In this document: piece after piece, positions 42,980 to 51,706 of the stretch
How positions within the stretch are numbered: position 1 is the first letter of the stretch
Layout of the letters: each line of letters begins with the position of its first letter
NCBI GenBank assembly: GCA_020440605.1
Contig: JAGRNT010000004.1
Coordinates: forward strand, 156,886-220,885
DNA from: a bacterium
GTDB lineage: Bacteria; 4484-113; JAFGCY01
Direction: 5' to 3'
Length of the DNA stretch: 64,000 bases
Notes under the pieces: generated by a model
Told to the model about the DNA's origin: nothing
Database searches by the model: none
What the model saw: only the letters and a program-made list of their open reading frames with translations
Position numbers and translations under genes: made by a program

Positions 42980-44059
42980 TCAGCCCACCACCTGCAGATC
43001 AGTACTGAGCGTATTGAGATTCTCGGGGCCGTCGGCCCTCACGACAAACATGTCCTCGATGCGGATCCCGCCCTCGCCGGGCAGGTAGATGCCGGGCTCG
43101 TTGGTGAGGATGTTTCCGGCCCGCAGCTGCATCTCGGCGACCTGCGCCAGGCGCGGACCTTCATGTACTTCCAGCCCGACACCGTGACCGAGGCCATGGC
43201 CGAACTTGTCGCCATAGCCGGCATCAGTGATCACCTGGCGGGCCACGGCGTCAATCTCCTTGCCGAGCTTGCCGGGTTTCACGGCATCATTGGCGCTGTC
43301 CTTGGCCAGCTTGACGATGTTGTAGATCTTCTCCCACTGCGGCGGACAGTCACGGAAGAACACCGTGCGGGTCATGTCCGAGCAGTAGCCGTTGAGCAGC
43401 ATGCCCATGTCGAAGGTCAGGGGCGTGCCGGGCACGATCCGGTCCTGCGTGAAACGGGCGTGCGGCTTGCTGGAGTTCGCGCCGGAGGCCACGATCGGGT
43501 CGAAGCTGGTCTTGGTGGCACCACGCTTGCGGGCCCGGTACTCGATCTCCGCCACGAGATCAGCCTCCGTGGTGTCGGCACCGAGCGTGGCCAGCACCTC
43601 CAGCCAGACCTGCTCGTTGAGCAGCACGGCATTGCGGATCAGCTCGATCTCAGCCTCACTCTTGACCTCGCGCAGGTCCTCGACCATGGCCTTGGTTGGC
43701 ACCCACTTGTGGTTCTCATCGGCGCTGAGCATGTTCCACATGTCATACGACACGTTGGTGGACTCGAAGCCGATGCGGCTCAGGCCCTCCTGCCCGGGAA
43801 TCGAGGGCAGCACCACGCGGATCAGGTTCTTGGCGGTGTTGTCCACCAGCTCGTAGCTGGGATCCACCTGCTGGGCGACCTGGGTGTGGTAGCGGAAGTC
43901 CGTGATGAACCAGCGCTTGGTGGGCGTGACGAGGATCATCGCCGTGGAGCCGGTGAAGCCGGTGAGGTACATGATGTTCGGCAGGGAGGTCACCAGCAGT
44001 GCATCAATACCCGCGGCAGCGAATCCGGCGCAGAGTTTTTCATTGCGTTCGTTGTACAT
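42980..44059 (-). CDS. Xaa-Pro aminopeptidase-type M24 metallopeptidase
   Basis: 359 residues, usual for bacterial PepQ/YqhT-type enzymes. The N-terminal creatinase-like domain (DALLVTSLPNIMYLTGFTGS) is followed by the pita-bread domain with all five metal ligands: FDMG, SDMTRT, GHGLGHGVGLEVHEGP, NEPGIY and GIRIEDM. It removes N-terminal residues before proline. Linkage with efp, which handles proline-rich translation, recurs across bacteria. The start ATG at 44059 has only a weak ribosome site. Confidence 0.92.
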   Translation of the reverse strand: MYNERNEKLCAGFAAAGIDALLVTSLPNIMYLTGFTGSTAMILVTPTKRWFITDFRYHTQVAQQVDPSYELVDNTAKNLIRVVLPSIPGQEGLSRIGFESTNVSYDMWNMLSADENHKWVPTKAMVEDLREVKSEAEIELIRNAVLLNEQVWLEVLATLGADTTEADLVAEIEYRARKRGATKTSFDPIVASGANSSKPHARFTQDRIVPGTPLTFDMGMLLNGYCSDMTRTVFFRDCPPQWEKIYNIVKLAKDSANDAVKPGKLGKEIDAVARQVITDAGYGDKFGHGLGHGVGLEVHEGPRLAQVAEMQLRAGNILTNEPGIYLPGEGGIRIEDMFVVRADGPENLNTLSTDLQVVG

Positions 44060-44152
44060 GGGATTTCCGAAGAGGAAAGTTCGGCCAATTATACAGCGTG
44101 AAACCGCTGGCGTGACCGGGCCCGGAGAGCTGCAATAGCGGCCGGCCAGGAC

Positions 44153-44276
44153 TGGTATAATGCAGTGGCGCCCGGAGCCTCAGGGACCGGGACGCCATAG
44201 GTAAGCTGCTCAAGAGTTGCAAGACTCACATGAGTGAAGCGGGACCTCCGAGGAGGCCTGCAGTCAGGAGTGTGAA
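44153..44276 (+). promoter_or_regulatory. Extended -10 promoter and structured leader of panBCD
   Basis: TGGTATAAT (44153-44161) is an extended -10. The following 115-nt leader can fold: GGCGCCCGG...CCGGGACGCC near 44168-44198 and CCTCCGAGGAGG near 44253-44265, just before the AGGAG used by panB. A 'pan' RNA motif is known upstream of pantothenate genes in some phyla; I cannot confirm that this is one. Confidence 0.45.
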
Positions 44277-45146
44277 ATGTCTGATTTCCTCGTGGCGCAC
44301 CTGCGCCGCAAGTACCGCGATGGCCAGCCCATCCATTCCATCACAGCCTATGACTACTTCACGGCGCTGCTGGCCGCTGAAGCTGAGATGGACTTCGTGC
44401 TGGTCGGGGACAGCCTCGCGAATGTGATCCAGGGGCATGGCACGACCGTGCCGGTGTCGCTTGATGAAATGATCTACCACACCCGTATCGTGGCCCGGCA
44501 CTTCCCGGCCCGGCGCGTGGTGATCGACATGCCCTTCGGCAGCTTCAAGGCCGATACCCAGGAGACGGTGCGCAACTGCGTGCGGGCCTTCAGGGAGAGC
44601 GGCTGCGGCGCGGTGAAGTTCGAGGGTGCCAATGAAAGCAATGTTGAGGCGACGCGCATCCTCACCGAGATGGGAGTGCCGGTGCTGGCGCATCTCGGCC
44701 TGCTGCCGCAGCAGGTGAACAGCGAGGGCGGATTCCGCATGCAGGGCAAGACAGAGAAGGCAGCGAAGGAGCTGCTGCGCCAGGCGAAGGCCATGCAGGA
44801 GGCAGGTGCATTTGCGGTGATCCTCGAATGCGTGGTGCCTGAAGCGGCGGAGCTGATCACCCGCGAACTGAAGATCCCGACGATCGGCATCGGCTGCGGC
44901 AATGTGACCAGCGGACAGATCATCGTGGTGCATGACATCCTCGGGATGCTGCCGGGCAAGGCCCCGAGCTTCGCGAAGCAGTATGCCGATCTGTTCGGCA
45001 CGGCGCTTGCAGCGGTGCAGCAGTACCGCAGCGAAGTCGGCAGCCGCGAATTCCCGGAGCTGGGAAATGACACTGCAACCCGGGAACGGAAGAAAGTGCT
45101 GCCGGCTGAGCATACGCCGGACAGGCCGGCCTACCTGAGAAGCTGA
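44277..45146 (+). CDS. panB: 3-methyl-2-oxobutanoate hydroxymethyltransferase
   Basis: 289 residues; AGGAG precedes ATG 44277. Conserved blocks: ITAYDYFTALLAAEAEMDFV, LVGDSLANVIQGH, TTVPVSLDEMIYHT, VKFEGANE, HLGLLPQ, IPTIGIGCG and VVHDILGM. PanB makes ketopantoate from 2-oxoisovalerate and 5,10-methylenetetrahydrofolate. It is the first of a complete panBCD operon, with panC starting one base after its stop. Confidence 0.96.
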   Translation: MSDFLVAHLRRKYRDGQPIHSITAYDYFTALLAAEAEMDFVLVGDSLANVIQGHGTTVPVSLDEMIYHTRIVARHFPARRVVIDMPFGSFKADTQETVRNCVRAFRESGCGAVKFEGANESNVEATRILTEMGVPVLAHLGLLPQQVNSEGGFRMQGKTEKAAKELLRQAKAMQEAGAFAVILECVVPEAAELITRELKIPTIGIGCGNVTSGQIIVVHDILGMLPGKAPSFAKQYADLFGTALAAVQQYRSEVGSREFPELGNDTATRERKKVLPAEHTPDRPAYLRS

Positions 45147-45147
45147 G

Positions 45148-46053
45148 ATGCTGATCGTCACCACAGTCAGTGAACTGCGGCGGCAGACCGGCGTGCTGAT
45201 GCGTGAGCGTGGCGGTCCGGTCGGCCTGGTGCCAACCATGGGTGCGCTGCACAAAGGGCACATGTCACTTGTGCACCGGGCGGGCGATGACTGCGCGATC
45301 ACGGTTGTCAGCATCTTCGTCAATCCCACGCAGTTCAATGAGCAGAGCGATCTTGACAACTACCCGCGCACACTCGAGGCGGACAGTGCACTGTGCGAGC
45401 GCAACGGCGTGGACATCGTGTTCGCCCCCTCCCCTGCCGAAGTCTACCCGGAGGGATTCAATTCCAGCGTGCATGTCAGCGGGCTGACCGAGCGCTGGGA
45501 AGGCGAGTTCCGCCCCGGCCACTTCGACGGCGTGGCCACGGTGGTTGCCAAGCTGTTCGGGATGCTGATGCCGGACCGGGCCTACTTCGGTGAGAAGGAC
45601 TTCCAGCAGCTGGCGGTGATCCGGCGGATGTCTGCGGACCTGAACCTGCCGGTGGAGATCGTGGGCTGCCCGACGGTGCGGGAGAGCGAGGGGCTGGCGT
45701 TGAGCAGCCGCAACACGCTGCTCAGCGAGGATGAACGGCGCAGCGCACTGCTCATCTCACAGGCATTGCAGGCCGCACTCGTGGAAGGCATGACCGGCAA
45801 TACTGATACAGCGACCATGCTCAGCCTTTCAAAGGGCATTGCAGAGCAGGACGGCACACTGGAGATCGAGTACCTTGCCATAGTCGATCCCCTGAGCCTT
45901 GAGCCGCGCAGCGGTGAACTGCAGGACCGTGACAGGATCATCGCCGCAGTGCGCTGCGGGAATGTGAGGCTGATTGACAACATGGAACTGCGCACCCTGA
46001 GTGCATTGCAGAAGACACCCCCGGCCGGACAGGCCACAGGAACAGGATCATGA
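45148..46053 (+). CDS. panC: Pantothenate synthetase
   Basis: 301 residues. Blocks: VPTMGALHKGHMSLV (ATP-binding HIGH-like), FVNPTQFN, NYPRTLEAD, FGEKDFQQLAVIRRM, and LALSSRNTLLSEDER. PanC condenses pantoate and beta-alanine using ATP. It sits between panB and panD with near-zero spacing, so the three pathway steps are translated together. The last 20 residues are unconserved. Confidence 0.96.
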   Translation: MLIVTTVSELRRQTGVLMRERGGPVGLVPTMGALHKGHMSLVHRAGDDCAITVVSIFVNPTQFNEQSDLDNYPRTLEADSALCERNGVDIVFAPSPAEVYPEGFNSSVHVSGLTERWEGEFRPGHFDGVATVVAKLFGMLMPDRAYFGEKDFQQLAVIRRMSADLNLPVEIVGCPTVRESEGLALSSRNTLLSEDERRSALLISQALQAALVEGMTGNTDTATMLSLSKGIAEQDGTLEIEYLAIVDPLSLEPRSGELQDRDRIIAAVRCGNVRLIDNMELRTLSALQKTPPAGQATGTGS

Positions 46054-46445
46054 AAGTGACGATGCTCAAGAGCAAGCTGCACCGCGCGTGCATCACGGAC
46101 GCCAACGTCGAGTACGAGGGCAGCATGGGTGTCAGCGTGGAGCTGATGGAGGCCGTGGGGCTGATGCCCTGGGAGAAGATCCTCGTTGCCAACCTCAACA
46201 ACGGCAACCGGCTCGAGACCTATGTGATTCCGGTGGAGGAGCCGGGGCAGATCATCCTCAACGGCGCGGCGGCGCACAAGGGCAGGGCCGGCGAGCGGAT
46301 CATCGTGATGAGCTTCTGCGAGCTGGAGCACAACGAGGCCATGCGGCACATGCCGAGCAAGGTGGTGCTCAATGAGCGCAATGAGATCATCGAGCGCCTC
46401 GTGATGCCGCTCAGTGCACCGGAGTCCCGGCGGCCCGGCTGCTAG
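46050..46445 (+). CDS. panD: Aspartate 1-decarboxylase
   Basis: 131 residues; its start overlaps panC (ATGA). The self-cleavage site YEGSMG has Gly24-Ser25, the serine becoming the pyruvoyl group. MLKSKLHRACITDANVEYEG and LNGAAAHKGRAGERIIVMSF are family blocks. It makes beta-alanine for panC. The stop TAG overlaps the stop of the facing lipoprotein gene through the palindrome CTAG (46442-46445), leaving no space for a terminator. Confidence 0.96.
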   Translation: MKVTMLKSKLHRACITDANVEYEGSMGVSVELMEAVGLMPWEKILVANLNNGNRLETYVIPVEEPGQIILNGAAAHKGRAGERIIVMSFCELEHNEAMRHMPSKVVLNERNEIIERLVMPLSAPESRRPGC

Positions 46446-48094
46446 GGCAGCACCCGCACCGCGTACTTCAGGCTCTCAGTGGTCGCGTCATAGTATGAGA
46501 TCACGGGGCGGCCGTTGACAATCGCCATGCTGCAGCTGCGTCCGACATCCGCCGGCATCTCCGGGTCATTGCCATCCACCGTCACGTAGGGCTGCCAGGC
46601 CCAGGCCTCGGGAATCGCGGCCGGGAGTGCCTGGTCGAACAGCAGGTCCCGCAGGCTGCCGACTGTGTAGTAGCAGACCGCCGGCTGCCCGTCCAGCTCC
46701 ACCAGTCTGCTGTACTGGCCCGCAATCGCCGGTCCGGGGACTTCCATCAGCTGCCAGTCCGCCGCACTCTGGCCGCCTGCCGTACTGCTCCAGGCGAACT
46801 TCAGGTCGGCGTGCAGTTGGTCGTAGTAGCTGATCGCCGGTTTGCCGCCGATCACCGCCAGGCTTGAGTGGAATCCCACATTGCTCGGTGTGTCGTTGTC
46901 AATGATGCGGATGTTCCAGTCGTCCTCAGCCTCCCCTGCCGCCGTGCTGCTCCAGCAGTAGCGCAGGTTGCCATTGGCGTAGTAGCTGACGGCGGGCCGG
47001 CCGTCGACCAGCGCCAGGCTGCAGTCGGCACCGAGGTCGCCCGAGCCGTCATGGTCGATGGCAACCGGCGTGGACCAGTCCTCCACAGCCTCCCCGTGCA
47101 GGCTGGCACTGCGCGTGTAATACAGATCCTGTCCGGCCTGGGTGCTGTATGCAATTGCCGGACGGTCATTGATCATGGCAAGGCTGGTGTGGTAACCGAC
47201 ATCGGGAGTGGGATCGAGCACGATCACGCTCCAGTTGCCGGAGGCACTGCCGCTGGAGTTGTTGCTGATCGCGTAATGCAGTTCGTAGCCGAAGTTGTCA
47301 TTTTCCCCACGGAAGCTGATCGCCGGGCGGCCGTTGATATCCGCCAGGCTGCAGAAGCGCCCCGCGGTGAACAGTGCGGGAATGGCGAGGTCCGTCCAGT
47401 CCGCGGCGGCAGCACCGGTCTCAGTGGAGCTCCAGGCATAGCGCAGGGCTTCATCCTCATCGCGACGGTAGGCGATCGCCGGATGGCCGGCTATGTCTGC
47501 CACTGCGGAATTGACCCCGGCTGCGTGCTCAGCGGAGACGGTGACAATCTGCCAGCCATCGTCGAAGTAGCACAGCAGCTGCGCCATCTCGATGGAAGCG
47601 CCCTCGTGCACCAGGGCGGCGAAGTAATGGAAACCACCGGGAGATGGCGGCCATTCCGATGGGAAATCAATGGTGGTCTGGTCAGAAAAAGGACCGCTGA
47701 AATCCCAGCGTCCGCTGGAATAGTTGGCAACGGCTAGCCAGCCACCCTCCCCCAGCGCGTCAATGATGTCAAAGAACACCGAATCAAGATATTCCGGCTC
47801 ATCGGGCAGCTGCCAGATCGCCCAGCAGACCGTGCCCGCCTGAGACTCCATCAGCAGCTCGCCCCCCGGTCTCACGGTGCAACCGCTGGAACGGACGTAG
47901 GTGTCCTTGCCCAGGATCACGGTACGGTTCAGGCTGGAAGTGCCATGCATTGAGTCCAGCTCAGTCAGCCCTGGCAGCAGGTTCTGGGTCGGGAACCCGG
48001 GCTGCGGACCGGAAACAGGTACAGCGCTTTTCCCGCAGGACACGAGAGTGGCCAGCAGCATTGACAAGGCCAGCAGGTAGATTCGTGCGGACAT
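46442..48094 (-). CDS. Lipoprotein with about seven propeller-like repeats
   Basis: 550 residues. ATG at 48094 follows AAGGGGA. Lipobox ATLVSC. From about residue 190 a repeat of about 50 residues recurs: a strand like SLADINGRPAISFRGENDN, SLAMINDRPAIAYSTQAGQD, SLALVDGRPAVSYYANGNL, SLAVIGGKPAISYYDQLHAD, then L-YAWSSTA and DW. This is the pattern of seven-bladed surface propellers in environmental bacteria. The last unit (SMAIVNGRPVISYYDATTES) ends the protein. Ligand unknown. Confidence 0.8.
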   Translation of the reverse strand: MSARIYLLALSMLLATLVSCGKSAVPVSGPQPGFPTQNLLPGLTELDSMHGTSSLNRTVILGKDTYVRSSGCTVRPGGELLMESQAGTVCWAIWQLPDEPEYLDSVFFDIIDALGEGGWLAVANYSSGRWDFSGPFSDQTTIDFPSEWPPSPGGFHYFAALVHEGASIEMAQLLCYFDDGWQIVTVSAEHAAGVNSAVADIAGHPAIAYRRDEDEALRYAWSSTETGAAAADWTDLAIPALFTAGRFCSLADINGRPAISFRGENDNFGYELHYAISNNSSGSASGNWSVIVLDPTPDVGYHTSLAMINDRPAIAYSTQAGQDLYYTRSASLHGEAVEDWSTPVAIDHDGSGDLGADCSLALVDGRPAVSYYANGNLRYCWSSTAAGEAEDDWNIRIIDNDTPSNVGFHSSLAVIGGKPAISYYDQLHADLKFAWSSTAGGQSAADWQLMEVPGPAIAGQYSRLVELDGQPAVCYYTVGSLRDLLFDQALPAAIPEAWAWQPYVTVDGNDPEMPADVGRSCSMAIVNGRPVISYYDATTESLKYAVRVLP

Positions 48095-48194
48095 CGGCAG
48101 TCCCCTTCCGCCCGAAACGGGCAGTCTCTATCAGGCGCATCATAGCATTGAGCGCCATGCGGGGGGACTGGAAGCGGGGTGGCCGGCTCTCCGC

Positions 48195-48200
48195 TATAGT
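48195..48200 (+). promoter_or_regulatory. -10 element (TATAGT) of selenoprotein gene
   Basis: TATAGT lies 15 nt before ATG 48216, and GAGG (48207-48210) is the ribosome site between them. Confidence 0.45.
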
Positions 48201-48215
48201 AGATCCGAGGCTGGA

Positions 48216-48956
48216 ATGAGCGAACGATTCAAGGGACCCGAGCTGCTGGAGGACTACAACTACGCGGTATTCGCCGCGGAGGGCTTCGAGCCGCTTATGC
48301 GCTTTGAGCAGTCACCGCCGCCGGGCAGCCTGCTGGAGGACTTCCAGCTCACGCTGCTGGCAACGGGTGAAAGCGTCTCGATGCAGGAAGTCTGCCGCAA
48401 GCATCTGCTGACGGTGTTCGAATTCGGCAGCATCACTTGACCGTACTGCACGATGGCGGGTCCATCGATGAACGAACTGGCAGCACAGTACAGAGGGCGG
48501 GATGTGGGCAGCTACTTCATCTACACGAATGAAGCGCATCCCGGGGAGCTGATCCCGCATCATACGAGCTTCGAGCAGAAGCTGGCCCAGGCCCGGATGA
48601 TGACGGAGCGGATCGGCACGGAGCGGCCGATCCTCGTTGACAGCCTGCAGGGGCACTGCCACCAGTACTTCGGCTCGATGCCGAACATGAGCTGGATCCT
48701 CAACCGTGCCGGACGGCCGCTCTACTCCAGCGACTGGACGGACAGCGGCAGCATTGCCACCGCGCTGGACTACTACCTCGGAGTGGCGACGGAACGCCGC
48801 GGCGGTGCCAACGTAACGGGCTTCAATGTGCGGCGGCTGGACTACCGCGAACGTGACCGGGCGCGCTTCTTCGAGATCCTCGCGCTCGGCGGCCAGGCCG
48901 CGGTCGAGCAGTTCGAGGCGATGTTCGGCCCGCAGTGGCCAGCGGGGGATGAGTAG
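48216..48956 (+). CDS. Iodothyronine deiodinase-like selenoprotein (UGA at codon 75)
   Basis: Two apparently separate ORFs, 48216-48440 and 48453-48956, share one frame and are split only by TGA (48438-48440). Read through as selenocysteine, the protein is 246 residues: LTVFEFGSIT, Sec75, PYCTMAGPSMNELA, then YRGRDVGSYFIYTNEAHPGE and RPILVDSLQGHCHQYFGSMP, then WILNRAGRPLYSS. F-G-S-x-T-U-P is the deiodinase-type active site in a thioredoxin fold, and IYTNEAHP is the hallmark EAHP of that family. Without read-through both fragments would lack half the fold. GAGG precedes ATG 48216. The natural substrate of bacterial homologues is unknown; it is probably a redox protein rather than a thyroid-hormone enzyme. 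SelA, SelB and tRNA-Sec are not in this window. Confidence 0.88.
48441..48491 (+). promoter_or_regulatory. Bacterial SECIS-like hairpin
   Basis: Ten nt after the UGA, CGATGG (48451-48456) pairs perfectly with CCATCG (48462-48467) around the loop CGGGT. The loop starts 16 nt from the UGA and contains GG, as in known bacterial SECIS elements. An outer helix, GTACTG (48443-48448) with CAGTAC (48486-48491), can enclose it. Confidence 0.65.
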
Positions 48957-49145
48957 TCAGTGGTCTGTGGTCAGTGGCAGAATGAGAAACAGAATCAGAA
49001 TGATAAGCAGGCTGGGACCACAAGCCGACCAGGAATCCCGATCAGAATGGGGAGAGTCTGACAACTCTTCCCTTCTGCTGTTTCTCTTTCTGATTCTGCT
49101 ACTTGCTCCTTACCTGGCAATTGCCAGGCTTACAGCCTGGCCTCC
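48957..49145. repeat. CAGT repeats, inverted AGAATCAGAA repeat and TTACA-loop hairpin
   Basis: AGAAACAGAATCAGAATG (about 48982) is echoed in inverse form near 49080-49098. The hairpin CCAGGC-TTACA-GCCTGG (49124-49140) followed by CCTCC stands just beyond the stop of the facing haloperoxidase gene. No gene is seen. Confidence 0.65.
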
Positions 49146-49160
49146 GGCGGGACTGAGCTC

Positions 49161-50816
49161 CTAGTTGCCATTCCACAGCGCACTGGCGCGGTTGAAGGAC
49201 AGCGCCCCGATCTCCTGCCCCATCATCCGGCCATGACGGTCGGCATCCTGATGGTGGATCCCGCCGTACAGGCGGCTGATCCCGGCCTCATCGGCGGCTT
49301 CCTTGAATGTACTCCAGCGCAGGGTGACATTGGCGGCGGGTGTGCCGTCCTCGAACATGAGCGAATCTTTCGTGAACACGAACTCACCGAGCATGTCGTT
49401 GACACCGTCATTGTTGTAGTCGCGGTGCAGGCGGGTCACGCCGTCATAGAAGCTGTCACTGCCGCTGTAGAGGCGCAGGACCTCGGCGGCCGCCGCACTG
49501 AAGGTGGAATGCCCGCTGACGAAGTCCGGAAAGGCCGGGGTCACGAAGGTGCTGGCCTGGTAGGGCCGCCAGTCAATGCCGTCGATGGTCTGCGTACCCT
49601 GGTTGGGTCCGCCCCAGGCCTGGACCTGCTCCCCCATGTGCAGGAAGCGGATGCTGCCCGCGGGACGGCAGGAGTTGTAGTGCCGCTTGGCATCCCAGGC
49701 GGCGATGCTGGCATCCAGCACCGCACCATTGAGTGCGAGGAACATCTTCGCATCATCGGCGATCGTGTGGCGGTCACGGATCGAGATGCCCTGGGCCAGG
49801 CTGTTCCAGTGCCCCGGCGGGGTTTCGCTGCGCGGGCCGTCGGCCCAGTATTCGGCGATCGCCTTGCGCTCGTCCGTCAGGTTGGCGCTGTAGTCCAGCA
49901 CCTCGTTGAACTGCGCCTCGAATGCCTCCATGTTCGTCATGGTGTTGCCAAGCGCATCCGTGTAGGGCTCGCTGCTGCCGTAGACCGGCGGGCCCGGCGG
50001 CCGCAGCTGACTGCCGGAGCTCATCGCAAAGGGGGTCACGGCACCCCAGTGCGGAGTCAGGAAGCTCTGGTCAAAGTAGGTGGAGGGATCATCGTTGTCA
50101 ACCATGGGCTGGCCGTTGCCATCCAGCAGGTTGCCGTTGGGGACGCGCAGCGGGCACCAGTGGCTCGGGTCGAATTCAGTCCCGGCGAAGGCATTGGGCT
50201 GATTGGGGTCCGCGCTGTTCACCGGCTGGTAGAGCTCAGGGAAAACATCGCTGGTGACTTCCGCGAAGTTGTTCTCCGCGTTGCTGCCATCGGTGCTGCG
50301 CTGCCCGAGCACGGCTGCCGCCGCGAGATTGCCGATGCCGGCGGGCGTTGAGGGGTCCGTGCTGTCGGTCATCGTGTATCCAAGCCCTGTGAGCAGTGCG
50401 CTGAAGGCCCCGGTATTCGCTTCATAGGCAGGGAAGAGGGACTTCAGGCTGGCATAGGCGGCGTAGCTGACGGCGGCGCGCTGATTGGCATGGGAATGCT
50501 CTCCGGAGGGTCGGCGCATGGAAGCATCAAGCGCGGTCGGCAGCGCATTGGCGTCGTACATTGCCCAGGCGTCGTAGACCGAGGCGCTGTGGATGTAGAG
50601 CGCACGGGAAATCACCGTCGGCCGGGGCGGGCCATTGCGGATCGCGGCAAGCATCACCTCGTTCCACTCCACCACGGCTGAGACGCGGAAGGGTTCGTCA
50701 CCGGGATCCGGCTCGGCGGGTCCGCTGCCGTTGCAGGCGGCCAGCATCAGCAGCAGCAGTGCCATGAGGGAGAGGCGGGCCTGTCCAAGCCAGCCGGGTG
50801 TATGCCTGTTGTTCAT
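49161..50816 (-). CDS. Vanadium-dependent haloperoxidase-like lipoprotein (PAP2 fold)
   Basis: 551 residues. ATG at 50816 follows GTGAGG; GTG 50828 is possible. Lipobox LMLAAC. The active-site triad of the vanadate/phosphate family is present in order: DAKRHYNSCRPAGSIRF (K and RP), PDFVSGHSTFSAAAA (SGH), and SRLYGGIHHQDADRHGRMMG (SR-x5-H-x3-D-R variant). Its N-terminal two thirds (EWNEVMLAAIRNGPPRPTVI, RALYIHSASVYDAW) match secreted bacterial haloperoxidases. It may halogenate using peroxide or act as a phosphatase; vanadium use is inferred. Transcribed alone. Confidence 0.85.
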   Translation of the reverse strand: MNNRHTPGWLGQARLSLMALLLLMLAACNGSGPAEPDPGDEPFRVSAVVEWNEVMLAAIRNGPPRPTVISRALYIHSASVYDAWAMYDANALPTALDASMRRPSGEHSHANQRAAVSYAAYASLKSLFPAYEANTGAFSALLTGLGYTMTDSTDPSTPAGIGNLAAAAVLGQRSTDGSNAENNFAEVTSDVFPELYQPVNSADPNQPNAFAGTEFDPSHWCPLRVPNGNLLDGNGQPMVDNDDPSTYFDQSFLTPHWGAVTPFAMSSGSQLRPPGPPVYGSSEPYTDALGNTMTNMEAFEAQFNEVLDYSANLTDERKAIAEYWADGPRSETPPGHWNSLAQGISIRDRHTIADDAKMFLALNGAVLDASIAAWDAKRHYNSCRPAGSIRFLHMGEQVQAWGGPNQGTQTIDGIDWRPYQASTFVTPAFPDFVSGHSTFSAAAAEVLRLYSGSDSFYDGVTRLHRDYNNDGVNDMLGEFVFTKDSLMFEDGTPAANVTLRWSTFKEAADEAGISRLYGGIHHQDADRHGRMMGQEIGALSFNRASALWNGN

Positions 50817-50933
50817 CCGCAACCTCACTTCGCCGGCGGGATCCGCCGGACCATACTATTATCACCGCCCGGGCGCGGAATGCAAGCCGGATGCAGCCCG
50901 GCGGCGGACTGAGACACGGGGCTGTAGTAAAGT

Positions 50934-51560
50934 ATGGCCGTGAATCAGGCAACGATCCTCCCCTACGGAAAATACAGCCCGCAGATCGATGAGAGCGTCT
51001 GGCTGGCCCCTGGCGCAGTGATCACCGGTGACGTGAGCATCGCCGGGAACTGCACCGTGCTGTTCAACAGCGTGATCCGCGGTGACGTGAACCGCGTGGA
51101 GATCGGCTTCGGCAGCAATATCCAGGACCTCGTGATGCTGCATGTGGCTGATGCGCATCCCTGCATCATCGGCAGCTACGTGACCGTCGGGCACAGTGCG
51201 ATCCTGCATGGATGCACGGTGGAGGACGGCTGCCTGATCGGGATGGGTGCACGGGTGCTCAACGGTGCCAGGGTCGGACGCGGCAGCATCATCGCCGCGG
51301 GAGCCGTGGTCGGTGAGGGGGCGGTGATTCCACCGCTGAGCGTGGCCGTGGGGGTGCCGGCCCAGGTCAAGGGCGGAGTCACGGAACGCACGCTCGTGAA
51401 GATCGGTGCCCGCGAGGCGATTGCCAACGCCGCCGACATCCCGGAGGAACTGCGCGGCCTGGCGGGCACACCGTTTGCGCGCAAGTACCGGCGCATCGCC
51501 CGGGCCTACATGGAGGGCAAAACCTACCGGCCCGGTGCGGATGAGGACGAGCTGGACTGA
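50934..51560 (+). CDS. Gamma-carbonic anhydrase-like hexapeptide-repeat protein
   Basis: 208 residues. A left-handed beta helix is shown by hexapeptide repeats (APGAVITGDVSIAGNCTVLF, NSVIRGDVNRVEIG, HSAILHGCTVEDGCLIGMGA). Zinc ligands of the gamma-carbonic anhydrase/YrdA family are suggested by MLHV and VGHSAILHGC (three histidines). It may hydrate CO2 or act like other trimeric hexapeptide enzymes. ATG 50934 has no ribosome site and follows a TAGTAA-like -10, perhaps leaderless. Its last 67 nt are repeated at 52431-52497, beyond the next gene. Confidence 0.85.
   Translation: MAVNQATILPYGKYSPQIDESVWLAPGAVITGDVSIAGNCTVLFNSVIRGDVNRVEIGFGSNIQDLVMLHVADAHPCIIGSYVTVGHSAILHGCTVEDGCLIGMGARVLNGARVGRGSIIAAGAVVGEGAVIPPLSVAVGVPAQVKGGVTERTLVKIGAREAIANAADIPEELRGLAGTPFARKYRRIARAYMEGKTYRPGADEDELD
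51494..51560 (+). repeat. Left copy of a 67-nt gene-end duplication
   Basis: The 3' end of the gamma-carbonic anhydrase gene, including its TGA. The right copy at 52431-52497 has the same length with only about three base differences, and its last 37 nt are identical. Confidence 0.9.
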
Positions 51561-51706
51561 CAGTCCGATTTGAGCCGTGCTACAGAAGGTATGGCTACAC
51601 CGTGCCAGCGTGGAATCGGCGCAGATAGCCTGATGTAAAGTACTGATTGCGATAGTCACTGTTATTGCAGTGCGGTTAGAATTCAACGCAATCAAGGCGA
51701 CATCTG

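Noticed and set aside
48453..48956. Separate gene starting at ATG 48453 or 48468 after the TGA
   Set aside because: It is in the same frame as the preceding ORF, lacks the first half of the thioredoxin fold and has no ribosome site; the read-through model explains both halves.
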